NCBI RefSeq assembly: GCF_014750685.1
Contig: NZ_JAAXGE010000001.1
Location: 124,001 to 188,000, forward strand
Direction: 5' to 3'
DNA length: 64,000 nt
Source of the DNA: Bacteroides sp. GM023
GTDB lineage: Bacteria > Bacteroidota > Bacteroidia > Bacteroidales > Bacteroidaceae
The number at the start of each line of letters is the position of its first letter. The first letter of the stretch is position 1. A program made the translations under genes and the position numbers. Below, piece by piece: positions 54,286 through 62,103 of the stretch. The notes beneath the pieces are model-generated. The model saw only the letters and a list, made by a program, of their open reading frames with translations. It did not search any database and was not told the DNA's origin.

Positions 54286-55716
54286 ATGATTACATTTACT
54301 CTATGCCTGCTTGCATTGATAGTAGGCTATTTTACGTATGGACGCCTGATGGAGCGCGTCTTTGGTCCGGATGACCGTAAAACACCGGCATTAACCAAGG
54401 CTGATGGAGTGGACTATATCCCTTTGCCAACCTGGAAGATTTTCATGATTCAATTCCTTAATATTGCAGGATTAGGCCCGATTTTCGGGGCAATAATGGG
54501 AGCGAAATTCGGAACATCTTCTTATTTATGGATAGTATTGGGAAGTATTTTTGCAGGTGCGGTGCACGATTATTTTGCAGGAATGCTTTCTTTGCGTAAT
54601 GGTGGTGAAAGTTTGCCTGAAATCATCGGTCGTTATTTGGGACTTACGACGAAGCAGATAATGAGAGGATTTACCGTTATCCTGATGATTCTCGTAGGTT
54701 CAGTGTTTGTGGCCGGTCCTGCCGGACTGCTGGCAAAGCTTACACCGGAAAGTTTGGATGCCACATTTTGGATAGTCGTTGTATTTGTCTACTATATCTT
54801 GGCTACTTTATTACCGGTAGATAAGATTATTGGTAAAATCTATCCGTTGTTTGCGGTGGCACTACTGTTTATGGCAGTGGGCATTTTAATGATGCTTTAC
54901 GTCAATCATCCTGCTCTGCCGGAGATATGGGATGGTTTACAAAATACAAATCCCGAAGCGAGCGAGCTTCCTATTTTCCCGATTATGTTTGTGAGTATCG
55001 CCTGCGGCGCAATTTCCGGTTTCCACGCTACGCAAAGTCCTTTGATGGCACGTTGCATGACATCGGAACGTCACGGTCGCCCAGTGTTCTACGGCGCGAT
55101 GATTACCGAAGGTATTGTTGCCCTTATTTGGGCTGCCGCCGCTACTTACTTCTTCCATGAGAACGGGATGGGAGAGAGCAATGCTTCCGTTATCGTGGAT
55201 GCCATTACAAAAGAATGGCTGGGAACAGTTGGCGGAGTGCTCGCTATCTTGGGAGTGATTGCCGCCCCGATAACTTCGGGAGATACGGCTTTCCGTTCCG
55301 CCCGTCTGATTGTGGCGGATTTTCTGGGATTGGAACAAAAAAGTATGCGTCGTCGTTTATACATCTGCATTCCGATGTTCGTAGTGGCTATCGGTCTGTT
55401 GTTATACAGCCTGCGTGATGCGAACGGATTTAATATGATATGGCGTTATTTCGCCTGGGCTAATCAGACATTGGCTGTGTTTACCCTATGGGCTATAACG
55501 GTATTTTTGGCGGTATCCAAGAAACCTTATATCATTACTTTGATACCTGCATTGTTTATGACAAGTGTATGTTCTACTTATATATGTATTGCTCCCGAAG
55601 GATTAGGACTTTCGCATGTAATTTCTTATAGCGTTGGTATAGCGTGTGTAGTGATTGCGGCTGTTTGGTTCTACGTTTGGCTGGGCAAGCAGAAAACAAG
55701 AAAATTATCAGAATGA
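54286..55716 (+). CDS. cstA: Carbon starvation protein A family transporter
   Basis: 476 residues from MITFTLCLL, chosen because the -7 box lies between it and an earlier ATG at 54220. About 13 membrane segments. Family blocks: LPTWKIFMIQFLNIAGLGPIFGAIMGAKFG, GAVHDYFAGMLSLRNGGESLPEIIGRYLG and SGFHATQSPLMARCM. CstA proteins import pyruvate or peptides when carbon is limiting. This is the short form, without the long C-terminal part of E. coli CstA (about 700 residues). The stop overlaps the next gene (ATGA). Confidence 0.93.
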   Translation: MITFTLCLLALIVGYFTYGRLMERVFGPDDRKTPALTKADGVDYIPLPTWKIFMIQFLNIAGLGPIFGAIMGAKFGTSSYLWIVLGSIFAGAVHDYFAGMLSLRNGGESLPEIIGRYLGLTTKQIMRGFTVILMILVGSVFVAGPAGLLAKLTPESLDATFWIVVVFVYYILATLLPVDKIIGKIYPLFAVALLFMAVGILMMLYVNHPALPEIWDGLQNTNPEASELPIFPIMFVSIACGAISGFHATQSPLMARCMTSERHGRPVFYGAMITEGIVALIWAAAATYFFHENGMGESNASVIVDAITKEWLGTVGGVLAILGVIAAPITSGDTAFRSARLIVADFLGLEQKSMRRRLYICIPMFVVAIGLLLYSLRDANGFNMIWRYFAWANQTLAVFTLWAITVFLAVSKKPYIITLIPALFMTSVCSTYICIAPEGLGLSHVISYSVGIACVVIAAVWFYVWLGKQKTRKLSE

Positions 55717-55943
55717 AGAAAATAAAGAAATCGACGGGAGTTGCGTTAGCATTCCTTATTTATGTATCAGTAACTGCGGCTTATTTGTTGCCACGTAACA
55801 CTGAAGTTGGTCTGACAGAGAAAATACTGACGGTGGCCGTATCTTATGTCATTGTCTTCCTTCTTTGGTTGGTGCTCCGGAAAAAGGAACAAATGCGTGA
55901 ACGCCGCAAAAAAGACGAACAATCTATTCACTTAAAAAAGTAA
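55713..55943 (+). CDS. Small two-helix membrane protein coupled to cstA
   Basis: 76 residues with two hydrophobic segments (about 8-27 and 38-58) and a very basic tail (RKKEQMRERRKKDEQ). The start overlaps the cstA stop by 4 bp, so it is made together with the transporter and may be an accessory subunit. It does not resemble the small YbdD protein that accompanies cstA in E. coli. No known function. Confidence 0.75.
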   Translation: MKKIKKSTGVALAFLIYVSVTAAYLLPRNTEVGLTEKILTVAVSYVIVFLLWLVLRKKEQMRERRKKDEQSIHLKK

Positions 55944-55947
55944 GTTT

Positions 55948-56433
55948 ATGAAGAAATTAGCTTTGGCTCTTTGCTTATTGGCAGTCTCTTTCACTGCACA
56001 GGCACAATTTGAGAAAGGAACTACGATTATTAATCCCTCATTGTCGGGATTGGACTTTTCGTATAGTAAAAATGATAAAGCAAAATTTGGTCTTGGTGCA
56101 CAGGTCGGTACGTTCTTTGCCGAAGGTATTGCCCTGATGGTAAATGCCGGAGCCGATTGGTCGAAACCGGTAGACGAGTACACAATAGGTACGGGAGTGC
56201 GTTTCTACTTTAACAAAACCGGCATTTATTTAGGTGGTGGACTTGACTGGAACCGTTTCCGTTGGAGTGGCGGCAAGCATCAGACTGACTGGGGATTGGG
56301 TATCGAAGCCGGATATGCTTATTTCCTTTCACGTACAGTGACTATCGAACCTGCCGTTTATTATAAATGGCGTTTCAATGACGGTGATATGTCACGCTTC
56401 GGCGTTAAGATAGGATTCGGGTTCTACTTATAA
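55948..56433 (+). CDS. Small outer-membrane beta-barrel protein
   Basis: 161 residues, signal peptide ending AQAQF. Alternating aromatic and Gly strands (FGLGAQVGTFF, IGTGVRFYFNKTGIYLGGGLDWNRFRW) and a C-terminal strand ending GFGFYL fit an eight-stranded barrel of the OmpW/OprF-like or porin-like small family. The gene starts 4 bp after the small membrane protein gene, so it likely belongs to the cstA transcript, which ends at the terminator 56459-56499. Confidence 0.8.
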   Translation: MKKLALALCLLAVSFTAQAQFEKGTTIINPSLSGLDFSYSKNDKAKFGLGAQVGTFFAEGIALMVNAGADWSKPVDEYTIGTGVRFYFNKTGIYLGGGLDWNRFRWSGGKHQTDWGLGIEAGYAYFLSRTVTIEPAVYYKWRFNDGDMSRFGVKIGFGFYL

Positions 56434-56458
56434 GAGAGAATCCGATAGAATACAAAAT

Positions 56459-56499
56459 AATAATCCCTTGCGGAAGTATAGCTTCTGCAAGGGATTATT
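56459..56499. terminator. Bidirectional terminator between the barrel protein gene and uvrA
   Basis: AATAATCCCTTGCGGAAG (56459-56476) pairs with CTTCTGCAAGGGATTATT (56482-56499) with one wobble and a 5-nt loop. A/T-rich flanks on both sides. Confidence 0.85.
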
Positions 56500-56541
56500 T
56501 ATTAGAATCAAGTTTGATGCTCTTTACAGCATAAACGTTGC

Positions 56542-59313
56542 TTATCCCAGTTTTTCTTTCAGGAACTGTCCCGTATAGCTTGCTCCGCAAGCAGCCACTT
56601 CTTCGGGAGTACCTACGGCTACGATGTTTCCACCTTTGTCTCCACCTTCGGGACCGAGGTCGATTACATAATCGGCACATTTGATAACGTCCATATTATG
56701 CTCGATGATTACGATGCTATGTCCCCGACGAATCAGTGCGTCGAAAGCATCCAGTAATTTGCGGATATCGTGGAAATGCAATCCCGTAGTCGGTTCGTCA
56801 AAGATAAACATAGTCGGGTCTGCTTTCTCCTGGCTTAAATAGAATGCCAGTTTCACGCGCTGGTTCTCACCGCCGGAAAGAGTAGAAGAAGACTGGCCTA
56901 ATTTGATATATCCAAGTCCCACATCTTGCAGAGGAAGCAACTTTTTCACAATTTTCTTCTGTCCGTGTTCGTTGAAGAATTCGATGGCCTGATTCACAGT
57001 CATTTCCAATACATCATAGATGCTTTTATCGTGGAATTTCACTTCCAGCGTGTCGGATTTGAAACGCTTCCCGTGACAGGATTCACATTCCAATACCAGG
57101 TCAGCCATAAATTGCATCTCTACGGTGATTGTTCCGTCACCCTTACACTCTTCGCAACGTCCACCTTCGCTGTTGAAACTGAAGAATCCGGCTGTGTAGC
57201 CCATTTGTTTAGCTAAAGGCTGTTCAGACCACAGTTTGCGGATTTCGTCATATGCCTTGATATAAGTCACCGGGTTGGAACGCGATGATTTGCCAATCGG
57301 ATTTTGGTCTACAAATTCTACATTCCTCAGGTCGCGCAGGCTACCGCCGATAGAGGAGAATTCTCCCGGACGGTCACTACACTCATCCAGTTCACGCTTC
57401 AGTGCCCGGAAGAAAATATCTCTTACCAGCGTACTCTTGCCGGAACCGGAAACTCCGGTAACAACTGTCATTACGTTGAGCGGGAAACGGGCGTCCACAC
57501 CTTTTAGGTTATTTTCGCGTGAACCTTTTAATTCTATATAGTTGTTCCACGGACGGCGATGTTCGGGAACGGGAATTTCTTCTTCTCCCAAAAGATAACG
57601 CACCGTGTGACTGTTACTTCCTTTTTTCAGGTCTTTCATGTCGCCCTGATAAACGACTTCTCCCCCCAGACGTCCGGCATTAGGTCCTATGTCGATGATG
57701 TAATCCACAGCACGGATAATTTCTTCGTCATGTTCCACGACTACTACTGTGTTGCCTAACCGTTGCAGTTGGCGCAATACAGTAATTAATCGGTCGGTGT
57801 CACGACTGTGAAGGCCGATACTTGGCTCATCGAGGATATAAAGGCTACCTACAAGGCTACTTCCCAATGAGGTCGCCAAATTGATACGCTGACTTTCTCC
57901 GCCGGAAAGGGAATTGCTTAAACGGTTCAAGGTCAGATAACCTAAACCGACATCAATAAGGAAGCGGATGCGACTGTTAATCTCAAGCAGGATACGACGG
58001 GCTACATTGCTGTCGTGCTCGTTGAGTTCCAGACCGTCAAAGAACTGCTTTAATTCTGTGATAGGTAAATCTACCAGTTCGGAGATATTCTTTCCCCCAA
58101 CCCGTACGTATCCAGCTTCCGGTTTCAGACGTGTGCCGTGACATTTCGGACAAAGCGTCTTTCCCCGGTAACGGGCGAGCATCACACGATACTGGATTTT
58201 ATATTGATTCTCCTCCAGCATCTTGAAGAAATCATTGATGCCATGAAAGTACTGGTTGCCCTCCCAAAGCAAACGGCGCTGTGCATCCGTCAACTCAAAA
58301 TAAGGTGTGAAAATCGGGAAATCGAACTTTTCCGCATTATGGATGAGTTCTTCTTTCCATTCTCCCATCTTCTCGCCGCGCCAACATACGATGGCTCCTT
58401 CGTATACGGATAAAGAACGGTTGGGCACAACCAAGTGCTCGTCGATACCGATCACTTTGCCGAATCCTTCGCAGGTAGGGCAGGCTCCGATAGGAGAGTT
58501 GAACGAGAACATTTGGTCGTTCGGTTCTTCAAAGACGATGCCGTCCGCTTCGAATTTCGTGCTGAAAGTGTGTAGCTTCGTTGTTCCGTCCGAAAGGTAG
58601 AAACGCAGCATGCAGGTTCCATCACCTTCATACATGGCTGTTTCGGCAGAGTCGGTCAACCGGCTCATGGCATCCTTGGTGGTAGCTACCGCCATACGGT
58701 CTACCAGCAGATAGACTTCATCACCTGCCACGGGCGTATATTCATCTATACGTTTCATTTCACCGTTCACTTCGATACGGTTGAAACCCTGTTTCAGGTC
58801 TATTTCCAACTGTTGTTGCAGGGTGCGGTCTTCACGCAGGCGGATTGGTGTCAGCACCGTATATCTTGTACCTTCCGGATACGAGAGCATACAGTTTACG
58901 ATATCTTCCGTCGAATGTTTCTTCACTTCCTGTCCGCTGACGGGGCTGTATGTTTTTCCCACGCGGGAATACAGCAGGCGGAGATATTCGTAAATCTCGG
59001 TCGAAGTCCCCACAGTAGAACGCGGATTGCGGCTATTCACTTTCTGTTCGATGGCAATGGCGGGCGGAATCCCTTTGATAAAGTCACATTCCGGCTTGCT
59101 CATTCGTCCCAGGAACTGACGCGCATAGCTGCTCAAACTTTCTACATAGCGGCGTTGTCCCTCTGCATAGAGGGTATCAAAAGCGAGGGAAGATTTGCCG
59201 GAACCCGATAATCCGGTGATTACAACAAGTTTGTTGCGTGGTATATCTACATCGATGTTTTTTAGGTTGTTTACTCGTGCACCTTTAATCGAAATATAGT
59301 TATTTTCTGACAT
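56542..59313 (-). CDS. uvrA: Excinuclease ABC subunit A
   Basis: 923 residues. Damage-recognition ATPase of nucleotide excision repair, cytoplasmic, dimeric, loads UvrB on lesions. Two ABC modules: Walker [10 protein letters not shown] near residue 35 and GVSGSGKST near 620, signatures [12 protein letters not shown] and [12 protein letters not shown], Walker [13 protein letters not shown] and [12 protein letters not shown]. Zinc-finger Cys pairs are in CPTCEGFGK / CPKCHGTRL and CEECKGDG / CESCHGKRF. Length fits a standard UvrA. The promoter at 59342-59349 is divergent from the GHL10 gene. Confidence 0.96.
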   Translation of the reverse strand: MSENNYISIKGARVNNLKNIDVDIPRNKLVVITGLSGSGKSSLAFDTLYAEGQRRYVESLSSYARQFLGRMSKPECDFIKGIPPAIAIEQKVNSRNPRSTVGTSTEIYEYLRLLYSRVGKTYSPVSGQEVKKHSTEDIVNCMLSYPEGTRYTVLTPIRLREDRTLQQQLEIDLKQGFNRIEVNGEMKRIDEYTPVAGDEVYLLVDRMAVATTKDAMSRLTDSAETAMYEGDGTCMLRFYLSDGTTKLHTFSTKFEADGIVFEEPNDQMFSFNSPIGACPTCEGFGKVIGIDEHLVVPNRSLSVYEGAIVCWRGEKMGEWKEELIHNAEKFDFPIFTPYFELTDAQRRLLWEGNQYFHGINDFFKMLEENQYKIQYRVMLARYRGKTLCPKCHGTRLKPEAGYVRVGGKNISELVDLPITELKQFFDGLELNEHDSNVARRILLEINSRIRFLIDVGLGYLTLNRLSNSLSGGESQRINLATSLGSSLVGSLYILDEPSIGLHSRDTDRLITVLRQLQRLGNTVVVVEHDEEIIRAVDYIIDIGPNAGRLGGEVVYQGDMKDLKKGSNSHTVRYLLGEEEIPVPEHRRPWNNYIELKGSRENNLKGVDARFPLNVMTVVTGVSGSGKSTLVRDIFFRALKRELDECSDRPGEFSSIGGSLRDLRNVEFVDQNPIGKSSRSNPVTYIKAYDEIRKLWSEQPLAKQMGYTAGFFSFNSEGGRCEECKGDGTITVEMQFMADLVLECESCHGKRFKSDTLEVKFHDKSIYDVLEMTVNQAIEFFNEHGQKKIVKKLLPLQDVGLGYIKLGQSSSTLSGGENQRVKLAFYLSQEKADPTMFIFDEPTTGLHFHDIRKLLDAFDALIRRGHSIVIIEHNMDVIKCADYVIDLGPEGGDKGGNIVAVGTPEEVAACGASYTGQFLKEKLG

Positions 59314-59341
59314 AAAATACTCCTTGTTTTATGGTAGTCGG

Positions 59342-59349
59342 CAAAGTTA
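59342..59349 (-). promoter_or_regulatory. -7 box of uvrA
   Basis: TAACTTTG on the minus strand, 29 bp before the ATG. I see no LexA-like palindrome around it. Confidence 0.55.
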
Positions 59350-59372
59350 GCGAATTTATCGGGAGTTTGTAT

Positions 59373-59380
59373 TATCTTTG
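59373..59380 (+). promoter_or_regulatory. -7 box of the second GHL10 gene
   Basis: TATCTTTG, a perfect TAnnTTTG, 29 bp before the ATG at 59409. It shows that the in-frame ATG at 59331 is not the start. Confidence 0.65.
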
Positions 59381-59408
59381 CGTCACATTATTACGATTTA
59401 AGAATATT

Positions 59409-60917
59409 ATGAAGCTGAAAAACTATCTTTTACTTTTAGCTCTTCTTCTGGCGGTAGGAGTGAGGGCACAGGTGCCATCCGGCAATAAATATCCTAAACG
59501 TGAATTTCGTGCAGCATGGATACAGGCTGTCAACGGCCAGTTCCGGGGGATTCCTACCGAACGGCTGAAACAGACATTGATTAGTCAGTTGAACTCTCTC
59601 CAGGGAGCCGGTATTAATGCTATCATCTTTCAGGTACGTCCCGAAGCGGATGCATTGTACGCTTCACAACATGAACCGTGGAGCCGTTTCCTGACCGGAA
59701 CGCAAGGACAGACTCCTTCTCCTATGTGGGATCCGATGCAGTTTATGATTGAGGAGTGCCAGAAGCGGAATATGGAGTTTCATGCCTGGATTAACCCTTA
59801 CCGTGTGAAGACTTCATTGAGGAATCAGTTGGCACCGGAGCATATTTATCACCAGCATCCTGAATGGTTCGTAACGTATGGCGATCAGGTATATTTCGAC
59901 CCGGCACTTCCTGAAAGCCGGGAATATATTTGCAAAATTGTGACTGATATTGTGTCCCGTTATGATGTGGATGCCATTCATATGGATGATTATTTCTATC
60001 CTTATCCTGTTAAAGGTTTGGATTTCCCGGATGATGCGAGCTTTGCCCGTTATGGGGGTGGCTTTACGAATAAAGCGGACTGGCGTCGTAGTAATGTCAA
60101 TGTGTTGATTAAGAAGCTTCACGAGACTATCCGCGGGATAAAGCCGTGGGTGAAGTTCGGTATCAGCCCGTTTGGTATTTATCGTAATCAGAAGAGCGAT
60201 CCGTTGGGAAGTAATACGAATGGTTTACAGAATTACGATGACTTGTATGCCGATGTCCTGCTTTGGGCACGTGAGGGATGGATTGATTATAATATTCCGC
60301 AGATTTACTGGGAAATAGGCCATAAGGCTGCCGACTACGAGACTTTGGTGAAATGGTGGGCTACCCATTCGGAAAATCGTCCGTTGTTTATCGGTCAGTC
60401 TGTGCCGAACACTATTCAGCATGCCGACCCGCAGAATCCTTCCATCAACCAGCTACCACGAAAGATGGCTTTGCAGCGTGCTTATCAGACTATCGGAGGT
60501 AGTTGCCAATGGTATGCGTCGGCTGTTGTCGAAAATCAGGGAAGATACCGTGATGCTTTAGTGAGTGAATATCATAAATATCCTGCTTTGATTCCTGTCT
60601 TTGACTTTATGGACGATAAGGCTCCGGACAAAGTGCGCAAGATGAAAAAGGTATGGACAGAAGACGGTTATGTTCTTTTTTGGACTGCTCCGAAAGCAGA
60701 AACAGAAATGGACAAGGCTGTTCAATATGTAGTGTACCGCTTTAGCGGAAAAGAAAAAGTGAATCTCGATGACCCTTCACATATTGTGGCTATCACTCGC
60801 AATCCTTTCTACAAACTTCCATATGAGACAGGAAAGACCAAGCACCGTTATGTGGTAACGGCTTTGGACCGCCTTCACAATGAATCGAAGTCTGTAAGCA
60901 AGAAAGTGAAACTTTAG
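59409..60917 (+). CDS. GHL10 (DUF187) glycosidase-like protein, paralogue 2
   Basis: 502 residues from MKLKNYLLLL, signal peptide ending VRAQ. Same blocks as the gene at 52726: REFRAAWIQAVNGQFRG, GINAIIFQVRPEADALYASQHEPWSRFLTGTQG, MIEECQKRNMEFHAWINPYRV, YDVDAIHMDDYFYPYP and WVKFGISPFGIYRN. The paired Asp-Asp in MDDYFYPYP replaces FDYLRYP of paralogue 1. A C-terminal fibronectin-like domain (about 410-502) is present. Its stop overlaps the convergent chrA-like stop by 4 bp. Confidence 0.88.
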   Translation: MKLKNYLLLLALLLAVGVRAQVPSGNKYPKREFRAAWIQAVNGQFRGIPTERLKQTLISQLNSLQGAGINAIIFQVRPEADALYASQHEPWSRFLTGTQGQTPSPMWDPMQFMIEECQKRNMEFHAWINPYRVKTSLRNQLAPEHIYHQHPEWFVTYGDQVYFDPALPESREYICKIVTDIVSRYDVDAIHMDDYFYPYPVKGLDFPDDASFARYGGGFTNKADWRRSNVNVLIKKLHETIRGIKPWVKFGISPFGIYRNQKSDPLGSNTNGLQNYDDLYADVLLWAREGWIDYNIPQIYWEIGHKAADYETLVKWWATHSENRPLFIGQSVPNTIQHADPQNPSINQLPRKMALQRAYQTIGGSCQWYASAVVENQGRYRDALVSEYHKYPALIPVFDFMDDKAPDKVRKMKKVWTEDGYVLFWTAPKAETEMDKAVQYVVYRFSGKEKVNLDDPSHIVAITRNPFYKLPYETGKTKHRYVVTALDRLHNESKSVSKKVKL

Positions 60918-61462
60918 TAAAGTAGAAAGCCTGCAACCCCGCAGGCGATAATCATCAGAATCGGATTTACTTTGTATTTTCTTGTCCCGATAAAGGCAAT
61001 CAGGAAGATTATGATACTGATAACGAACGAATAAGTATCTTCCGTAGGTGAACCGAAATTCTCTACATTCATCAATACCAGTGCGGCAGAAGCCAGCAGT
61101 CCTACGACTGCTGGTCGCAGCCCGCTGAAGATAGATTCTACTACCGGATGTTTTTGATATTTCAGAAAGAATTTACTGATAGTCAGCATTAAGATAAAAG
61201 AGGGAAGAACCACTGCAAAAGTGGCAATGATAGAACCCCAAACGCTGCCTGTCGAAGTAAATCCTACATAGGTCGCCGCATTAATGCCTATCGGCCCCGG
61301 AGTCATCTGGCTGATAGCGACAATATCTGTGAACTCCTGCGAACTTACCCATCCGTAGCGGGTCACCACCTCGCCTTGAATCATGGAAAGCATGGCATAA
61401 CCACCGCCGAAGCCGAAAAGCCCAATCTTGAAAAACGTATAAAATAACTGGATGTAAATCAT
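60914..61462 (-). CDS. chrA: Half-size chromate transporter family protein (ChrA type), subunit 2
   Basis: 182 residues, six or so membrane segments. CHR family blocks: FGFGGGYAMLSMIQ, FTDIVAISQMTPGPIGINAATYVGF and FFLKYQKHPVVESIFSGLRPAVVGLLASA. Short CHR proteins usually work as a pair of adjacent paralogues with opposite membrane orientation. The partner lies 77 bp upstream. True substrate in gut Bacteroides is unknown; chromate export or sulfate-related transport is family knowledge. Confidence 0.9.
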   Translation of the reverse strand: MIYIQLFYTFFKIGLFGFGGGYAMLSMIQGEVVTRYGWVSSQEFTDIVAISQMTPGPIGINAATYVGFTSTGSVWGSIIATFAVVLPSFILMLTISKFFLKYQKHPVVESIFSGLRPAVVGLLASAALVLMNVENFGSPTEDTYSFVISIIIFLIAFIGTRKYKVNPILMIIACGVAGFLLY

Positions 61463-61539
61463 GGTGCTAATAACAAATTTCTAAATACAAGTTGTACATT
61501 ACAAATAATGAAGGGTGTCTTTCCTTCTTCACTATTCGT

Positions 61540-62103
61540 TTATTCTTCCTTCTTCGCTTTTAAATCTTCCTTCTTTCTTAGTTTTCCCCAAAGGAAACCG
61601 CCTACACCCGCAGCAATGATAATCCAAATCGGTGAGAAGCCCAGCAGCCAAATCAGTAAGGCTGAAACAACGGGAATCCACAGATTATAGCGATTGATTT
61701 TGGCTGACCGTCCCATTGTAAAGGTTGGTGCGGCGATAAGTGCCACTACTGCCGGGCGGATACCTTTGAAGATACGCTCCACTATCGGATTATCCTTAAA
61801 ACTATGGAAGAACAGGGCGATAGCCAATATAATAATGAAAGACGGCAGAATTGTTCCCAACGCCGTGATGATGCTTCCCCGGATGCCGCGCAACTTATAT
61901 CCTATAAAGATAGAAATATTAACCGCCAGGATGCCGGGGGCAGATTGAGAGATAGCCAGCAGGTCGATAAAGTCTTCCTGCGCTATCCATTTTCGCTTGG
62001 TCACAATTTCATTTTCGATGAGTGGCACCATTGCATACCCGCCGCCAATGGTAAAAGCGCCTATTTTAAAAAAGATTCCAAATGCTTCGAGATAAATGTT
62101 CAT
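61540..62103 (-). CDS. chrA: Half-size chromate transporter family protein (ChrA type), subunit 1
   Basis: 187 residues with the same blocks as its partner (FTIGGGYAMVPLIENEIV, FIDLLAISQSAPGILAVNISIFIGY, NPIVERIFKGIRPAVVALIAAPTF). Ends in a charged tail (LRKKEDLKAKKEE). Its start codon overlaps the stop of the hybrid two-component regulator gene (ATGA), so the transporter pair is translated from the regulator transcript. Confidence 0.9.
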   Translation of the reverse strand: MNIYLEAFGIFFKIGAFTIGGGYAMVPLIENEIVTKRKWIAQEDFIDLLAISQSAPGILAVNISIFIGYKLRGIRGSIITALGTILPSFIIILAIALFFHSFKDNPIVERIFKGIRPAVVALIAAPTFTMGRSAKINRYNLWIPVVSALLIWLLGFSPIWIIIAAGVGGFLWGKLRKKEDLKAKKEE

